Shown here one piece after another: positions 1-12,775 of a DNA stretch of 64,000 nt (its first letter is position 1; each line of letters starts with the position of its first letter). Location: positions 1,667,001-1,731,000 of the forward strand of contig OZ020309.1 of assembly GCA_963971305.1 (NCBI GenBank), in the 5' to 3' direction. The position numbers were made by a program, and so were the translations under genes. This stretch comes from Arcuatula senhousia (taxonomy: Eukaryota > Mollusca > Bivalvia > Mytilida > Mytilidae). The notes beneath the pieces are model-generated. The model saw only the letters and a program-made list of their open reading frames with translations. It ran no database searches and had not been told where the DNA came from.

Positions 1-419
1 TCTCAGATGGGGTTAATTGTTTTCCTTGATTTTTTGGTATTGCTACAAGGCCTCGATCAATTTCATACATCACGAGGAGTCTTGAGTCCCTTCCACTGTC
101 TTGTAGAATTTTCTACTTTAAGTTGTCTATGATATTGATTATATTGGATCTCTCTGTGTAATTGTTGGTGAACACATTCAGTTTGATTTATATTCTCTGT
201 TAATATTCACCCAAAACAGTACTGGCGTATTCAACTAATTTTGTAGCACCATTACTCAAGAATATGAAATAGCCGTCGAACTACAGTAATTTGATGAATG
301 ACGCGAGAAGAGCTGCCTCAGGGATGAAAGACAAATAGTCATTGATATTTGATTTTGCTTCATTGTGATCGCACGCAGATGAAATACAGATCAATGTTAA
401 AGGAGTAGTGCCATGATTG
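1..419. other. No recognised feature
   Basis: AT-rich DNA without a credible coding region. The last part drifts into a diverged edge of the tandem array that follows. Confidence 0.4.
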
Positions 420-2152
420 CCCTAAATCGGCACAAAAACTTAGCTTTGGAGAATACATCAAAGCTTTAAATTATCCGTCTAAATTTCAAAATTGTCTAAA
501 CCCTAAGGTTCTTCCTACCCCAGACATAGGTTGAATATCTTAGTAATGATTTGGTTCCCCAGTTTGGTATTTTTGGTTATACTGTTCTATGCTCTTCATA
601 TTCATACAGTGTTTGGCATTTTCAATATTTTTGGTAGAGCGCCTCTGATGAGTCTTGAATAGACGAAACGCGCGTCAGGCGTAGCAAAATTTATTGTCTG
701 GAACTTTGTTGTCATTTGTATTTCGAACACACGTGAAGGTTAGCACTGCTGGTGGAGTTTAAATTCCCCGAGGTTAGCCCGCTCCGGCACCAACACTTTT
801 GAGTTTGGAGAATACATCAAAGCTTTAAATTATCCGTCTCAATTTCAAAATTGTCTAAACCCTAAGGTTCTTCCTACCCCAGACATAGGTTGAACATCTT
901 AGTAATAATTTGGTTCCCCAGTTTGGTATTTTTGGTTATACTGTTCTATGCTCTTCATATTCATACAGTGTTTGGCATTTTCAATATTTTTGGTAGAGCG
1001 CCTCTGATGAGTCTTGAATAGACGAAACGCGCGTCAGGCGTAGCAAAATCTATTGTCTGGAACTTTGTTGTCATTTGTATTTCGAACACACGTGAAGGTT
1101 AGCACTGCTGGTTGAGTTTAAATTCCCCGAGGTTAGCCCGCTCCGGCACCAACACTTTTGAGTTAGAGAATACATCAAAGCTTTAAATTATCCGTCTAAA
1201 TTTCAAAATTGTCTAAACCCTAAGGTTCTTCCTACCCCAGACAAAGGTTGAATATCTTAGTAATAATTTGGTTCCCCAGTTTGGTATTTTTGGTTATACT
1301 GTTCTATGCTCTTCATATTCATACAGTGTTTGGCATTTTCAATATTTTTGGTAGAGCGCCTCTGATGAGTCTTGAATAGACGAAACGCGCGTCAGGCATA
1401 GCAAAATTTATTGTCTGGTACTTTGTTGTCATTTGTATTTCGAACACACGTGAAGGTTAGCACTGCTGGTGGAGTTTAAATTCCCCGAGGTTAGCCCGCT
1501 CCGGCACCAACACTTTTGAGTTGGAGAAAACATCAAAGCTTTAAATTATCCGTCTAAATTTCAAAATTGTCTAAACCCTAAGGTTCTTCCTACCCCAGAC
1601 ATAGGTTGAACATCTTAGTAATAATTTAGTTCCCCAGTTTGGTATTTTTGGTTATACTGTTCTATGCTCTTCATATTCATACAGTGTTTGGCATTTTCAA
1701 TATTTTTGGTAGAGCGCCTCTGATGAGTCTTGAATAGACGAAACGCGCGTCAGGCGTAGCAAAATTTATTGTCTGGAACTTTGTTGTCATTTGTATTTCG
1801 AACACACGTGAAGGTTAGCACTGCTGGTGGAGTTTAAATTCCCCGAGGTTAGCCCGCTCCGGCACCAACACTTTTGAGTTGGAGAATACATCAAAGCTTT
1901 GAATTATCCGTGTAAATTTCAAAATTGTCTAAACCCTAAGGTTCTTCCTACCCCAGACATAGGTTGAATATCTTAGTAATAATTTGGTTCCCCAGTTTGG
2001 TATTTTTGGTTATACTGTTCTATGCTCTTCATATTCATACAGTGTTTGGCATTTTCAATATTTTTGGTAGAGCGCCTCTGATGAGTCTTGAATAAACGAA
2101 ACGCGCGTCAGGCGTAGCAAAACTTATTGTCTGGAACTTTGTTGTCATTTGT
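420..2152 (+). repeat. Tandem array of a ~358-base satellite-like unit
   Basis: About 4.7 near-identical head-to-tail units. The landmark CCTCTGATGAGTC recurs at about 642, 1001, 1359, 1717 and 2075, giving spacings of 359, 358, 358 and 358. Each unit holds GACGAAACGCGCGTCAGGCG, an AACTTTGTTGTCATTTGTAT stretch and a GC-richer stretch with AGCCCGCTCCGGCACC. The array stops inside the AACTTTGTTGTCATTTGTA stretch near 2152, and other copies in the window end at the same place. This suggests a mobile element with internal tandem repeats (for example a Helitron-like non-autonomous element) rather than a plain satellite. That class is an inference. Confidence 0.92.
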
Positions 2153-2636
2153 ACTTTGATATACTTGCTTGAAATTGTTGCTTTGATGTTCATTAGACTT
2201 CATATTTCATAGATTGCAATATCTTTTGACTCAATTGTTTATGAACAAGGAGGGAGGGCAGTGAGCTTTAACTCAGTCAATTTTGTACAAATTCTAGTTT
2301 TTTGACATTTTCCAATGATTTTCATGTATAAATCGGTTAAAACGAAAGGGTCACACTCGTCGACCAAAATTATTTTGTGATAGAAATGTGTTATATTCTG
2401 TAATAAATGAAATATAAAAAAAATATGATAGAATGACGAATGTGCCCAATACTAATTTTGACAAAAAGCGTCGAGAAAACAGTGAAATTTTTTTACAATT
2501 TATGGCATGATTGAAATGAAAAAGTTTTACTTGTGATGTAAACATTTTGATAAAGCTTACAGATATGATAAGTTAACCCATTTTGGTAAAATTTACGAAG
2601 ATTTGAAGTAGTTTGAAAATTAGTAAAAAATATCGT
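2153..2636. other. AT-rich spacer
   Basis: No gene or repeat recognised. Short reading frames here have no domain or compositional support. Confidence 0.4.
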
Positions 2637-2765
2637 GCCGATTCAAAGCCTTCGTGGTTTTACTCCTTTCCTTTTCGAGAGGTATCATTTGTTGTGGAAA
2701 AAGGCCACCCACGAAAACCACGAAAATTGATACCCCACGAATAATAATAAATCTACAGTAAGTAA
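2637..2765. mobile_element. Partial copy of a CGTGG-rich MITE
   Basis: Contains opposed TTCGTGGTTTTACT and CCACGAAAACCACGAAAATT words and ends near AAATCTACAGTAAG. It resembles the fuller copy at 5657-5852. Non-coding. Confidence 0.5.
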
Positions 2766-3139
2766 ACAAATATCCTCTAAACTTCATTCATTTGCTAAAC
2801 AGTATTTTACGTGCATGAAGAGAAAGCTAGTCTACGATCTTTTTTGAGATTGTAAGAAGTTTGCTTCATATATGAGGTCTGAATCACAAAATTACAAAGA
2901 TATTTCTTTTTATTAAACCAATAAATGGTGCCCAAACTCTGAGCAATTACAGTCAATGAAAATAATAAACATATATAATTTGACTGATTTGGTTTATAAA
3001 CAAACAAAGCACAATACAACAACTTACATTTACGATGCATTTAACTAGTACATGTACAGAATAGAGCATCAATGAATTAAAAAAAAAAGAAAAAAAAGAA
3101 TTTTTAAAAGAGTGAATTTATTCACAATTATTGTATAAA

Positions 3140-5460
3140 GATTCTCACTGTGACCAGAGAACCCAATAGATAATTTACGGTAAAGAATGATAATTCGAAT
3201 TCATATCTTGATCTACCGCTTTAGTCCAGCATTCAATAATTTCTTTTGTTTTACAAATTACGAGTTCAGTGAAGCACTTAGGATTGACATTATTTTTAAA
3301 TCTTCAGAGGACATGATCCAAATAAACTTCATATCATCCGAAATATTAGATATATTCTGAAATTGGGATGTTAATTTATTCAAATGAGGAGAACGTACAT
3401 CATTAAGCGAGCAGCATTTTAATAAAAAAAAATGGAGCTCATCTTCAACTGAGTTTTTACATAGTTGACATATTTTATCTTCTGATTTTTTACCAGTATA
3501 CCATACCCTTTCTATTTCTAAATCATGACTACTCATTCTAAATTTAGATATTATATTTCTATCTCCTTGGGAGTTTAATTTTAGGTAGGGTTCAGACATA
3601 AAAATATTCTTTGTTTTCCAAAGGAGGCTTCTACAGCATTGATCCAAAATGTATTAAATTTTGATTTTAAAGCGTCTTTTACTTTTCCTTTGATAAAATT
3701 TGATTTTAAACTATCATGATGTTCAAATAGATATTCTAGATTTAAAAATCGAAATATTTCTTTTATATTACTCATCCAGGATTCTTTATTCGGATTGGTT
3801 ATAGACTAAGACATTTTTATTGCCTCATGTAAAATTATATTTTTAGGTTCAGCTTCTTTTACAATATGAATCCACTAATTGACCATATTTGTAATGATAT
3901 AAAACAAGGTGGGATGATAACCTAACTCACCCCTACAAGCTACATTTGAAGTTCTAGCATTCACCCCAAAGAGAATTTACATAATTTCATATGGATCTTC
4001 TCTAAAACTAAATTATCTATTTCTTTTTTGATGAAATTATCAAAAAAAATGTTTCTTCACTGGTATATAAACCCATATTTCAGACTCATATAGTAGGATT
4101 GGTCGATTTGTATGATTATAGATATGAATTAAAGTATTAGGTTTTTATATTTCTTGTGTAAATGTTTTTTCTCAATTTAAAAAGGGCTTTCAACCCTTTG
4201 TTATATAGATCTCTGTTTGCTCTTTGGAAGCTTCCTGATACTGAAAAGTTTATTCCCAAGTAAATATAAATTTGCACAAACTCTAATGTTTCTTTTCTTT
4301 TTTGACGTGTTGCTTTATTGAAAACAAATACGTTTTCCTTTTGGTATTAACTGTTACCGGGTAATCTCCAATCAGATTTAAATCTAAATAGTTTATTAAC
4401 ACGGTTTTGAAGGCCGGTTTCAGATGATGATAATAAAACATCATCAGGCTGAGCATACATTAAAATGCTTTATGAATGGGATCCAAGTTGTATTTTGTCA
4501 CAGGTGTTGTCAAAGTATATAGGTAGGTCATTTAGAAAAATATTAAACAGACAAGGTTTCTCCCTGTCTCACACCAATATTGGATTTAAGAAAAATTGTT
4601 CTGTGTTGGTGTATTTTAACACACATTTCAGTCTGTACATACATGCTATTTATTATGTCATAAAATCTGGTTCCTACCCCTATAATTTTCAGCTAATAGA
4701 ATAGATTTAAATGGAAAACTGAATCAAAAGCTCGCTTTAAATCAACGAACCATGCATATAAAGGCTTCGATTCGTTTTTAACATACTTCTGAATAATTGT
4801 ATTTAAAACAAACATATGGTCTGTCGTACGACATCCATTGGTAAAGCCTATTTGTTCCTCATCAATGATATTTCGTTTTACAAGAAATTTAGTCAGTATT
4901 CAGTCTATAATTTTAAATTTGGTTGTAATTAGTTATTCCTCTATAATTAGCTGGATCATTTTTATCCAGATTTGTGGATGGGGGTAATATAGCATTGACT
5001 TTAACTCATTGGGTAGATTCCATTTGATAAGACTAAATTGAAAAGTCAGTAAAAGTATGCAGGACTGTGGACTATATTTTATCATTTTATTTGATATAGT
5101 GCTTAAACCACTAGCTTAAGAACTTTTAATGCTTTTAATTGCTTTTGTTATTTCTTCGGGAGCAATTGCTTTACCAAGCTCATTAAATCTTTTTTGGTAT
5201 TTTGAAGCAGTTTAAGCTTTTGCTCAATGATGGTATCACTATATTGATTATTTGTTTTCAAATTTTCAAAATAATTTTGCCGTTCTGATGATTCAATCTT
5301 TTCACTTAAATTATATTGGGTGTTATTAGACTTAGTTTTTAACTTATCTAAAAGCTGCCAATATGCTTTTGGATTTTGATCATATAAGTTGTCTAATTTG
5401 TTTAAAATATCTTGTTTAAATTTTCTTAACTTTTGAAAGTCTTTGTTTTCTGTACACAAT
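3140..5460 (-). pseudogene. Decayed non-LTR retrotransposon (LINE)
   Basis: Read on the minus strand from 5460 down, broken segments follow LINE order. First a helical linker (5459-5148) with KAYWQLLDKL, typical of the stretch between endonuclease and RT. Then an RT segment near 4870-4700 with QIGFTNGCRTTDHMF and FVDLKRAFDSV (RT motif A with its Asp). Then the motif C region near 4445, which reads Y-A-Q-P-D-D-V, that is a YxDD box with extra residues. Last a C-terminal zinc-finger-like block (3647-3258) with ICQLCKNSVEDELHFFLLKC (C-x2-C, H, C). Stops and frameshifts separate the parts, so it is inactive. The clade was not resolved. Confidence 0.8.
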
Positions 5461-5656
5461 TGTAATAAAAATATTTAATTTCCATTGTAATGATTATTTT
5501 CCAATTTGTAGGAGTTTAAGAGGAAAAAATCATATATAAAGTCATGATACAGATTTAACCTCTGTAGGTTATTGTAGAACTCATAAAGATGAACATTTAG
5601 TTAAGCAAAAGCTTATATCTTTCTTTTAAGTTTTCAATCAATAAGCAAACGCAACT
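5461..5656. other. AT-rich flank of the LINE remnant
   Basis: No feature recognised; may be untranslated or linker sequence of the same element. Confidence 0.3.
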
Positions 5657-5852
5657 ACTGCGGATTTATTTATTTTCGTGGGTATCTATTTTCGTGGATT
5701 GCTGAAAATATGCTAGCTCGTGGGTTTTTTAATTCGTGGTTCTAAGGTTAACATTATGCAAGGCAATATTAGATTTCCTTTTCGTAGATCAGCACCACCC
5801 ATGAAAACCACAACAATTGTTACACCACGAAATATAATGAAACCACAGTAAA
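5657..5852. mobile_element. MITE with CGTGG-rich inverted ends
   Basis: The left end reads TACTGCGGATTTATTTATTT and the right end TAATGAAACCACAGTA, which are imperfect inverted repeats. Inside are several TTCGTGG and CCACGAAA words in opposite orientation. Non-coding and about 195 bases, consistent with a small non-autonomous DNA transposon. Confidence 0.65.
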
Positions 5853-6590
5853 TTTAGAACTAAGATGATAGGATAACGAGGAAGGAATAAGGCAAGTGAA
5901 TACACTTTTCAGAATGAGAATATAAAATAAAGAATAGCTAACTGGAAAATACAAAATGATTAATAATAGATGAAGAATGTAAAATCAATGTAATATAATT
6001 TAAGATACAATAAAAATATAAAACATTGAATATGAACTTTTCAAAATAGAATATAGAGAATGAAGAATAAGAAATAAAGAATATAAGATAAATGAAACAG
6101 GAATAAAATTGAAATATATATTTTTTACTGGTGGCGGATATTACCTTCCATAGTTTGTGAGGTGTTAATAATAACAACTTGTTCGTTCGGTAACTTTCCG
6201 CAGATTGAAAGTTAACTTTTGAGGGTCAGAGACAACAAATAGCACCACTTCGTTACTCAAAAAGCAGGATAGTGACTGACGTTTACACGAGTAAAATGAT
6301 TTTGATAACTTGTTGATGCATACCAACTGTCAATTTGCTCTGATAGGTAACTGTTAAAACTATTACAAACTAGAAAATGTGTCTATGAGACGCAAGATGG
6401 CACTCCTATTCTTAAACTATCATTGACCCCAAATGTATAATACCTTTTGCAAGAAATTAATGAAAAGTTTTCATGCTTAAAATATAGGTCGCAGTGACCT
6501 CATATCTGGTGGGTAGAGCCGTGTTACCAAGACCCATCTAGTAGTGAAATTCCATTGACTCCCAACATGTAGTATCCGAGAAATACAGAA
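5853..6590. other. AT-rich spacer
   Basis: No gene or repeat recognised. A purine-rich AGAATA/GAATATA stretch at 5915-6110 is low complexity; a short minus-strand reading frame there is phenylalanine/tyrosine-rich by composition only. Confidence 0.4.
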
Positions 6591-7132
6591 AGGTGCACAC
6601 ATATCCTGTACGAAAGGTAACATAAACTAAACTTTGTGACTGCTTTCCATGTCTGCTCATGTCTGCTTTAGCAGACATTAAAGTTAACTTGCGTTAACTT
6701 ATGACTGGTAAAGATAGACTTCCGACAGCTTTTTAGAATGGTCATAACCAGACGCAAGGTCGTGATTGCTTTACAATTGTAAAAAATCTGCTCTTACCGG
6801 ACTGTGTTTAATAATGCAAGGGTTTAATTTAAGATGAAAAAATGTTTATAACAAAATGAATTTCAACACTGTTTAGGCGACAGAGCATAAACTATGTCTT
6901 TTTACTTTCAGTCTTAAAGGCAGACCTGTCACGAAGTTAATTTGACCAGAAATGTCATAAGAACGCGACTGATTTTAAAAGCGGACACGGAATTATGACT
7001 GCTTTTCCAGTTAACTTGGAACCAGTCACCTGTCTGCTCAAAGCAATCGCATGACCAGTCGCAAGTAAACTTAAAGTTAAACGTGATGTCTGCTTTTCAA
7101 GTTAACTTACCGTACAGGTTATGTGTGAACCC
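6591..7132. mobile_element. Foldback element, word family AAGCAGTC/AGTTAACTT
   Basis: The ends are inverted: AGGTGCACACATATCCTGTA on the left against the reverse complement of CAGGTTATGTGTGAACCC on the right. The arms are full of reiterated GCAGACA, GACTGCTTT and AGTTAACTT words in both orientations. A partial copy is at 12885-13085. Non-coding. Confidence 0.75.
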
Positions 7133-7430
7133 ATCTGTAGACCGTAATCCAGAACTTAACCAAAGCCATACATGCGTAAAATATAGGTCACGCTGACTAT
7201 TTTAAGTGGATGTTGTCACATTACATGTACCTAAGATTTACCTTCAACATCTAGTATCAAAGTTACATGGATTGTCCTTAACCAAGATCCTACAAATAAA
7301 ACACCATAACGACGGATTCCAATATGGCGATGTGTTTACATGACAACGGATTTACTACATGACGGACGAACAATAAATGATTTAACTCTAATAATACATT
7401 ATGATTTAAAAAGCATTCACGTTCAAATAT
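7133..7430. other. Spacer, no gene seen
   Basis: Holds CCAATATGGCG near 7319, a possible YY1-like site, and nothing else recognisable. Confidence 0.3.
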
Positions 7431-7483
7431 CGTAGCCATGATAATGAAACAAATGTAAAAAGGAAATAAAGGGTCCTACCTCG

Positions 7484-7700
7484 GTGTTATAAACAAGTAT
7501 TCAATCCTGCAGGAATATTCTTCAAACTTGCATGCCGTTATTTTCCGCTAGGTTTCTAAATCACTCTTCCGATGCCATTACAGAGAACTGGTACAGGAAG
7601 CCTTCAAAACCTGGCAGAATAAATGTTAACAAGTAACATTGATTTTATTTGTTGTCTCGCGAAATTCTCTGACAGTGAAATGCCATGACGTCACGGAAAC
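7484..7700 (-). promoter_or_regulatory. Candidate promoter and first exon of a minus-strand gene
   Basis: A locally GC- and CpG-richer patch in AT-rich DNA. It has a perfect CRE-type palindrome TGACGTCA at 7686-7693 and TCTCGCGAAA at 7655-7664, close to the TCTCGCGAGA core-promoter motif. Downstream on the minus strand a good donor, CACCGAG|GTAGGACC, lies near 7484. Only very short upstream reading frames occur, so the exon would be 5' UTR. No matching coding exon was recognised between 1 and 7480, so the gene would lie left of the window or the call is wrong. Confidence 0.3.
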
Positions 7701-10345
7701 TGTTAATGGAGAGTTATTTCATCCCCGCCGAATGTGTCCCTTAATATTTATATTTGCACAAATCATTCAAGTGTAAATTATAATGGACCCAATGTAGTTT
7801 TCACAAGAATGCCAATGTCATGATGGGGGGGACTTGCACATATAAGTACATTATTAAAAATTCTTTGAAACTTTCGATGCTCACATAGTTTGGGTAGGAA
7901 GGCATGGCTTTTATCATGGACATTATTCAAATTTTATATCATACAATGAGCAATTAACTTCGACCGATTTTAGGCTTAAGCCTACACCATATTGTATGTG
8001 TAAAAAGGATTTTTTTGTTCTAATATAAAGATTATTTCAAAAGAGTAACACTTCTGTATCATGTATATTAGATATATGAACATCATCTATAAAACAAATC
8101 ATAATCAGATTGGGAAAAATGAACCACAATTCAATACAATGCCATCATATGGAATGAGTGAAAGAGAACAATAGAAACCTGTGTGTGAAATCAATGTCCG
8201 TATGAACACTGTGTAAAATAATAGTACATGTATGCACATAATTACAAAGAATTAAATTTAATAACAGTCCATTCAATAGATAGAAAATTTTTAATGATTA
8301 GAAGGTAAAAATGCATAAAATCTTTTGTTTGAAACTATACACTGTAGAGAAGCACGTTTCAATGCCTCCCTTTAAATGGATCCAATATCTGTATTCTTAA
8401 TCAAAAAAACACAATAATACCTTATAAAGCGTGATTTTAACTTTGTAACACGAGACAGAATGCTTCCCGTTTTAAATTTTCCATATCAAGAAGTGTACTT
8501 AAAATTTTGCGTATTCTTGGTGATACAACGTTTTCTACTACGTAACACATAGTAACACTGTTTGGTGGATAAATGGGTCCGTGACGATTATCGTTGCCGT
8601 AAGATAAGTACCGTTGTGCTTCCCACAATAATTTCTATATTGTATTTTCTTTATTTTTGCATATATAAACATTTGTGTGATTATTTTTCGTGGGATACAA
8701 GATTGTGTGGTTCTGCGGGTGGCAGTCAAAAACGATAATAAACACCTGACAAAGTGGTAATGTGTTCCCTCTGGGGAATATTTGCATACATCTTAATTGA
8801 AAATACAAGTATCTAAATGTCTCTTTTGTGGCGACCACGTAAATTGATCCCTCCGAAGAATTATACTCTCCAAAATACTACAGATAATGTCAATCCTCAA
8901 AATTGTATAAAAAACCAACACGCATGCTTTGTTTTAGCTTTCCACTCTTGATTAGTATATTCGAAAGCATTTTGATAACATATGTAGTAAAATAAGGTCA
9001 AATTGTTACGTTTGTCTTTTTATTATGCATTTCGCATTCCTTGTTTTGTTTTTGTTTAATTCACGTTAACCGCTTGAACAAACTAGTTAAATTTGTGCAT
9101 TTAATTCAAGAAAAAAAAAAACCAGAAATTGACAGACAAGCCGGTTTCAAAAACCAGTATTTCTTCAATTGAATGTATCATATTACTAGATTGGAAAAAA
9201 AACAATTAATTACATTTTGTTATTATATTTTAAGCTTTGATTTTGTAACATTATTTACCCTAGTATATACATTTAAAGTAAAATATGGAAACTTATTTAA
9301 CATAATAATTGTAATTTTAACAAAACGTTTGATGATAATCATTACATATATGCATTACGTTTTATTGTTCAGCAAGAGGTAAAAGCTTTGGTTTGCTGAC
9401 ATAAAACAATAAAAGCACAGTGTTAATCGCCAAAATATATACATGTACTAGTACGAACATCACTGTTAGGTTAAAGAAACCATCCTTTTATAAAAAAGAA
9501 TATATATTTTAAGCTATTCTAATAAAAACTATAAAAATTACCATCCTGTCATTATCAATTTTGACAACAAAATTGATTTAAAGATCAAAATAAAATTAAT
9601 AACAAAATTACAAAACTTGCAGGATTAATCTTAAACGACCAAGAGAATATGTGAAATTCTAATATGATATTTCTGTCCACTAAAGGAAGCTTTTTCTTAA
9701 ATTCGGATCATATGGTTAAAAAAAAAAAAAGGCTAAAAGGAGCTCAAATGGTGTATCCAACAAGTCTCCGTAAAGTGTTAATTTTTCATCTGATTTTGAA
9801 AATTCGTTGTTTTCATTGTGTTTTGAAAAAAATCTGTCAACTTAATCTGTCAACAGTTTTGTGTTGCAAGACTACAGATTATTCAAATTGGGCCCTGCCG
9901 GTTTTTTATATCAGAGAGTTCCTCAAAGATATTCAAACTTGTCAAGAACACTAAAAAGTCTATAAAACTAACGCCAGCCCATTTTTTCCAGGTTGTTGGA
10001 CCTTCTCTCTGTTTCTCTACTTTTCTCATCATTAAGAGAGATAATACCATCACATCATTGTTTATAGACATCGTATCTAATGATTCCCAATAAGTCCAAA
10101 GGTATTTTTCCTGTGCATTTATTTCTCAAGCTAATTAGGTATTCAAATGCCTCGTTACAACCAAAATGTGATTGAGGAGTGTATTAATAACGGTTTACTT
10201 GCAATGTGTCGGAGGGTCATAAATACAAATAATAATCTATGTATACGAGTTTATGCTGATGTAAATTTATAATTATGCGTCCAATATGCATTTAAATTCC
10301 ACTAAAGAATACATGCGTCAAAAGCTTTGTTAGTTTACCATAGAA
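7701..10345. other. AT-rich stretch without a supported gene
   Basis: Several overlapping 60-97 codon reading frames occur on both strands (8437-8838 minus, 9664-9954 plus). None has a recognisable domain, splice context or coding composition. Around 8680-8840 are weak CGTGGG/CCACG words related to the MITE at 5657. An A-rich run lies at 9718-9730. Confidence 0.4.
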
Positions 10346-10734
10346 TGCATGTATATGTTACAGTAAATATGTGTAATCAGTAAATACACGTATTTACTGA
10401 AATTTAGGAAATACGCGAATTTACTAAGGCACCCAGTAAATACATGTATTTATTAAAAATGGTCAGTAAATACATGTATTTATTAAAAATGGTCAGTAAA
10501 TACATGAATTTCCTAAAATTTGAAGAGATTTTACACGTTTTTACTGATACTTATTTTAGAAGATAAAATTTTTGTAAATTATTTTCTGTATCAAATTTGT
10601 TATTAATTCTATACAAAACAATGTTATAAGCATTTTCTATTTTTCATAAATTTAAAATGTTTATGAATTGTACATTTTTCAACATTTTCACTTTTGTTTA
10701 ATATTCTACATAGCTTTATGGTTATTAGTTCTGT

Positions 10735-11110
10735 GCAGTGCCCGGGTGGTGAATTGGTCTGCAGCAGAGCCTAGCTTGTCGATAAAGGGTCTTGGTATTC
10801 TGACATCGGGTAAGTGTTCAGCGCACAGAGATATCCAGTGTATCCTAGGTGGCTGAAAAGGGTTGCCCTCGTCCGCAGGGGTTGTCAGTTTTATAATACG
10901 GAAAACTTAACCACTAACCATAGTGGGCCACGTTTCATCTATGTAAAAGATCCCTTTGTGTACTGTCATGTAGTGCACCACATAGGCTAAATCTTCTGCC
11001 CCTTTTCCTGTTGTCTTCAAATTCAAAATTTATTGTTCATATGTTTCCCACCCCACCCCTATATTTGTCATCATCATTAATTTTCATGACCATTTTATCA
11101 TCTTTTTCAT
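10735..11110 (+). repeat. Dispersed SINE-like repeat (CCACCCC family)
   Basis: Contains GGGTTGCCCTCGTCCGCAGG, ATAATACGGAAAACTTAACC, CATAGTGGGC and TTTCCCACCCCACCCCTATA. The same ordered blocks occur in reverse at 49490-49795 and, more diverged, at 43500-43960. A reading frame at 10668-10856 lies over it and is not a gene. The exact repeat class is not known to me. Confidence 0.6.
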
Positions 11111-11237
11111 GTTCATCGCCTTTTAATAACCTATATAGTGTTGCAAGCACGTAAAACACAAACCCAATTACTCACTTATAGTTCATATTTTATAAATAAC
11201 CATAACCATTTGGTTTCTAATTCAACCTAATTTTGAT

Positions 11238-11281
11238 CATGGAGATATGATATAGAAGGCCTTCTATATCATATCTCCATG
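11238..11281. repeat. Perfect 44-base palindrome
   Basis: From CATGGAGATATGATATAG to its exact reverse complement, with zero spacer; the centre is AAGGCCTT. It marks the turn of the surrounding foldback element. Confidence 0.95.
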
Positions 11282-11312
11282 TTTTGATCAAGTAAATCGT
11301 TGTTTGTTTCAT

Positions 11313-11397
11313 TTTGAAAGATAACATTTCATTCATAAACATTGAAAGACAATATTTCATTCATAAACATTGAAAGACAATATTTCATTCATAAACA
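11313..11397 (+). repeat. Three tandem copies of a 28-base unit
   Basis: The unit TTGAAAGACAATATTTCATT plus CATAAACA is repeated three times with one diverged copy. It lies just right of the central palindrome of the foldback element. Confidence 0.9.
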
Positions 11398-12150
11398 AAA
11401 CGCTTTGTAAACAGACAGAAACATAACAGCATGAATTGGACTATCGGTGAGATGAACATGGATGTGATGACAAAATGAACATGAAATGATGATGAATGGG
11501 GGGATTTTTGGAACACAAGAGGGTCCTACTCTAATAGAGACCCGCAGAAGGGTTCTTCAACGTGCAAGAAACGTGACATATTTTCAAACAAGATGTTGTA
11601 CTATGGTTTGGGATCAGGTTTTCTCCATTATACACTGAACACCTCGGAACTGATTATTGCAAGCTTGGTCACCCAATATCTACCGCCTTGGGCACACGTC
11701 CAAGTCGCTTTTAGTGCCGAACAACCTGGCTTGGCATCAGGTTATGAGCGCTTTAATGACAAACTTAGCGCCACTAAGCATTATAAGCGATGTTCACTAC
11801 AGATTTTAAAAATAAAAGGGTTTAACAAAGCTTACTTTAAAAATATATTCAGTATTATTACCAAAAAAACTTGTAAAATTTTATTAAGCCCTTAATAAAT
11901 GTTAAGCATAAACAAAATTTGAGGTTTTAAACCTAAAGATTGAAGTTAGATACTACATTTGGTTTCATAAACCATGTCCAGTAAATACGTGTAAAATGTG
12001 AAAGAAAAATCAGTAAATACACGTATTTACTGGTCAATCCAGGAAATACATGTATTTCCTAAATTGCCCAGTAAATACACGAATTTACTGACAGTTTAAG
12101 GAAATTCACGTATTTACTGATTACACGAATTTACTGTAACATATACAAAG

Positions 12151-12775
12151 CAATTGACAATCCATATGGGCCTTCAACTTAGAGGGTTTAACATTTTTCG
12201 GCCGTATCATGATGCAGCTTTGGATTGTTCCGGTAATACCTAGATCTATTCATTCTGGGATGGTATTGATCCCTTTTTTGTCTCTCTGCAATTTTACGTT
12301 CTCCATCACATAGATAAGAAACTCTAGACTGAAGTACTTTTAAAAGATTTAGCTATAAATATTGTTCTAACTTGTACATCTGTCCATTATTTTTATTACT
12401 ATTTTCGAAGAGTTACTTTCTTGGTAATATCTCATCCTCAAATGCACCCGCTATTCTTCTCGATTCCAAACCCTCATTACCATCGGCACTATGATTATTT
12501 TTATAGTATTATAGTATATCTTAAACCCAGTCATTACAAAATAAAAACACATTGCGCAGCTTTCACCATTTACTTTTGAATTTTGATCAAATAATCAGTT
12601 AACAGGATCTCTAAAAGAACTTTTTTAGCCAGTGGTGGAACAAATCAAATGTGTGCAAGAGGAGATGGTCCTGGATTGGTTGGCTCTACGTTGCACTAAA
12701 ATCATCATTTCAGAATCCTTCTTTTTTTATCGCAACACTGTTATGTGTCGTTGTAAACTGTAAGATACTGGATAA
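12151..12775. other. Spacer, nothing recognised
   Basis: AT-rich DNA with no coding support and no repeat matched elsewhere in the window. Confidence 0.35.

Larger units (their letters stand above)
10350..12150. mobile_element. 1.8-kb foldback element, word family CAGTAAATACACGTATTTACTG-like
   Basis: Both ends carry GTATATGTTACAGTAAAT in inverted orientation (near 10350 and 12150). Behind them are arrays of a near-palindromic AGTAAATACACGTATTTACT word in direct and inverted copies (10375-10545, 11975-12140). Further inside, TTCATGTTCATCGCC (about 11100) and GATGAACATGGATG (about 11450) are also inverted. The centre is a perfect 44-base palindrome at 11238-11281, close to the midpoint. The whole unit is a very large imperfect hairpin. 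No coding sequence. Confidence 0.8.

Noticed and set aside
420..2152. CRISPR-like array
   Set aside because: Whole ~358-base units repeat without unique spacers in a eukaryotic setting; it is a tandem repeat.
8437..8838. Cluster of three overlapping minus-strand frames
   Set aside because: Different frames over the same DNA, no domain, partly MITE-like words.
11593..11895. 100-codon plus-strand frame
   Set aside because: Lies wholly within the right arm of the 1.8-kb foldback element with no coding features.
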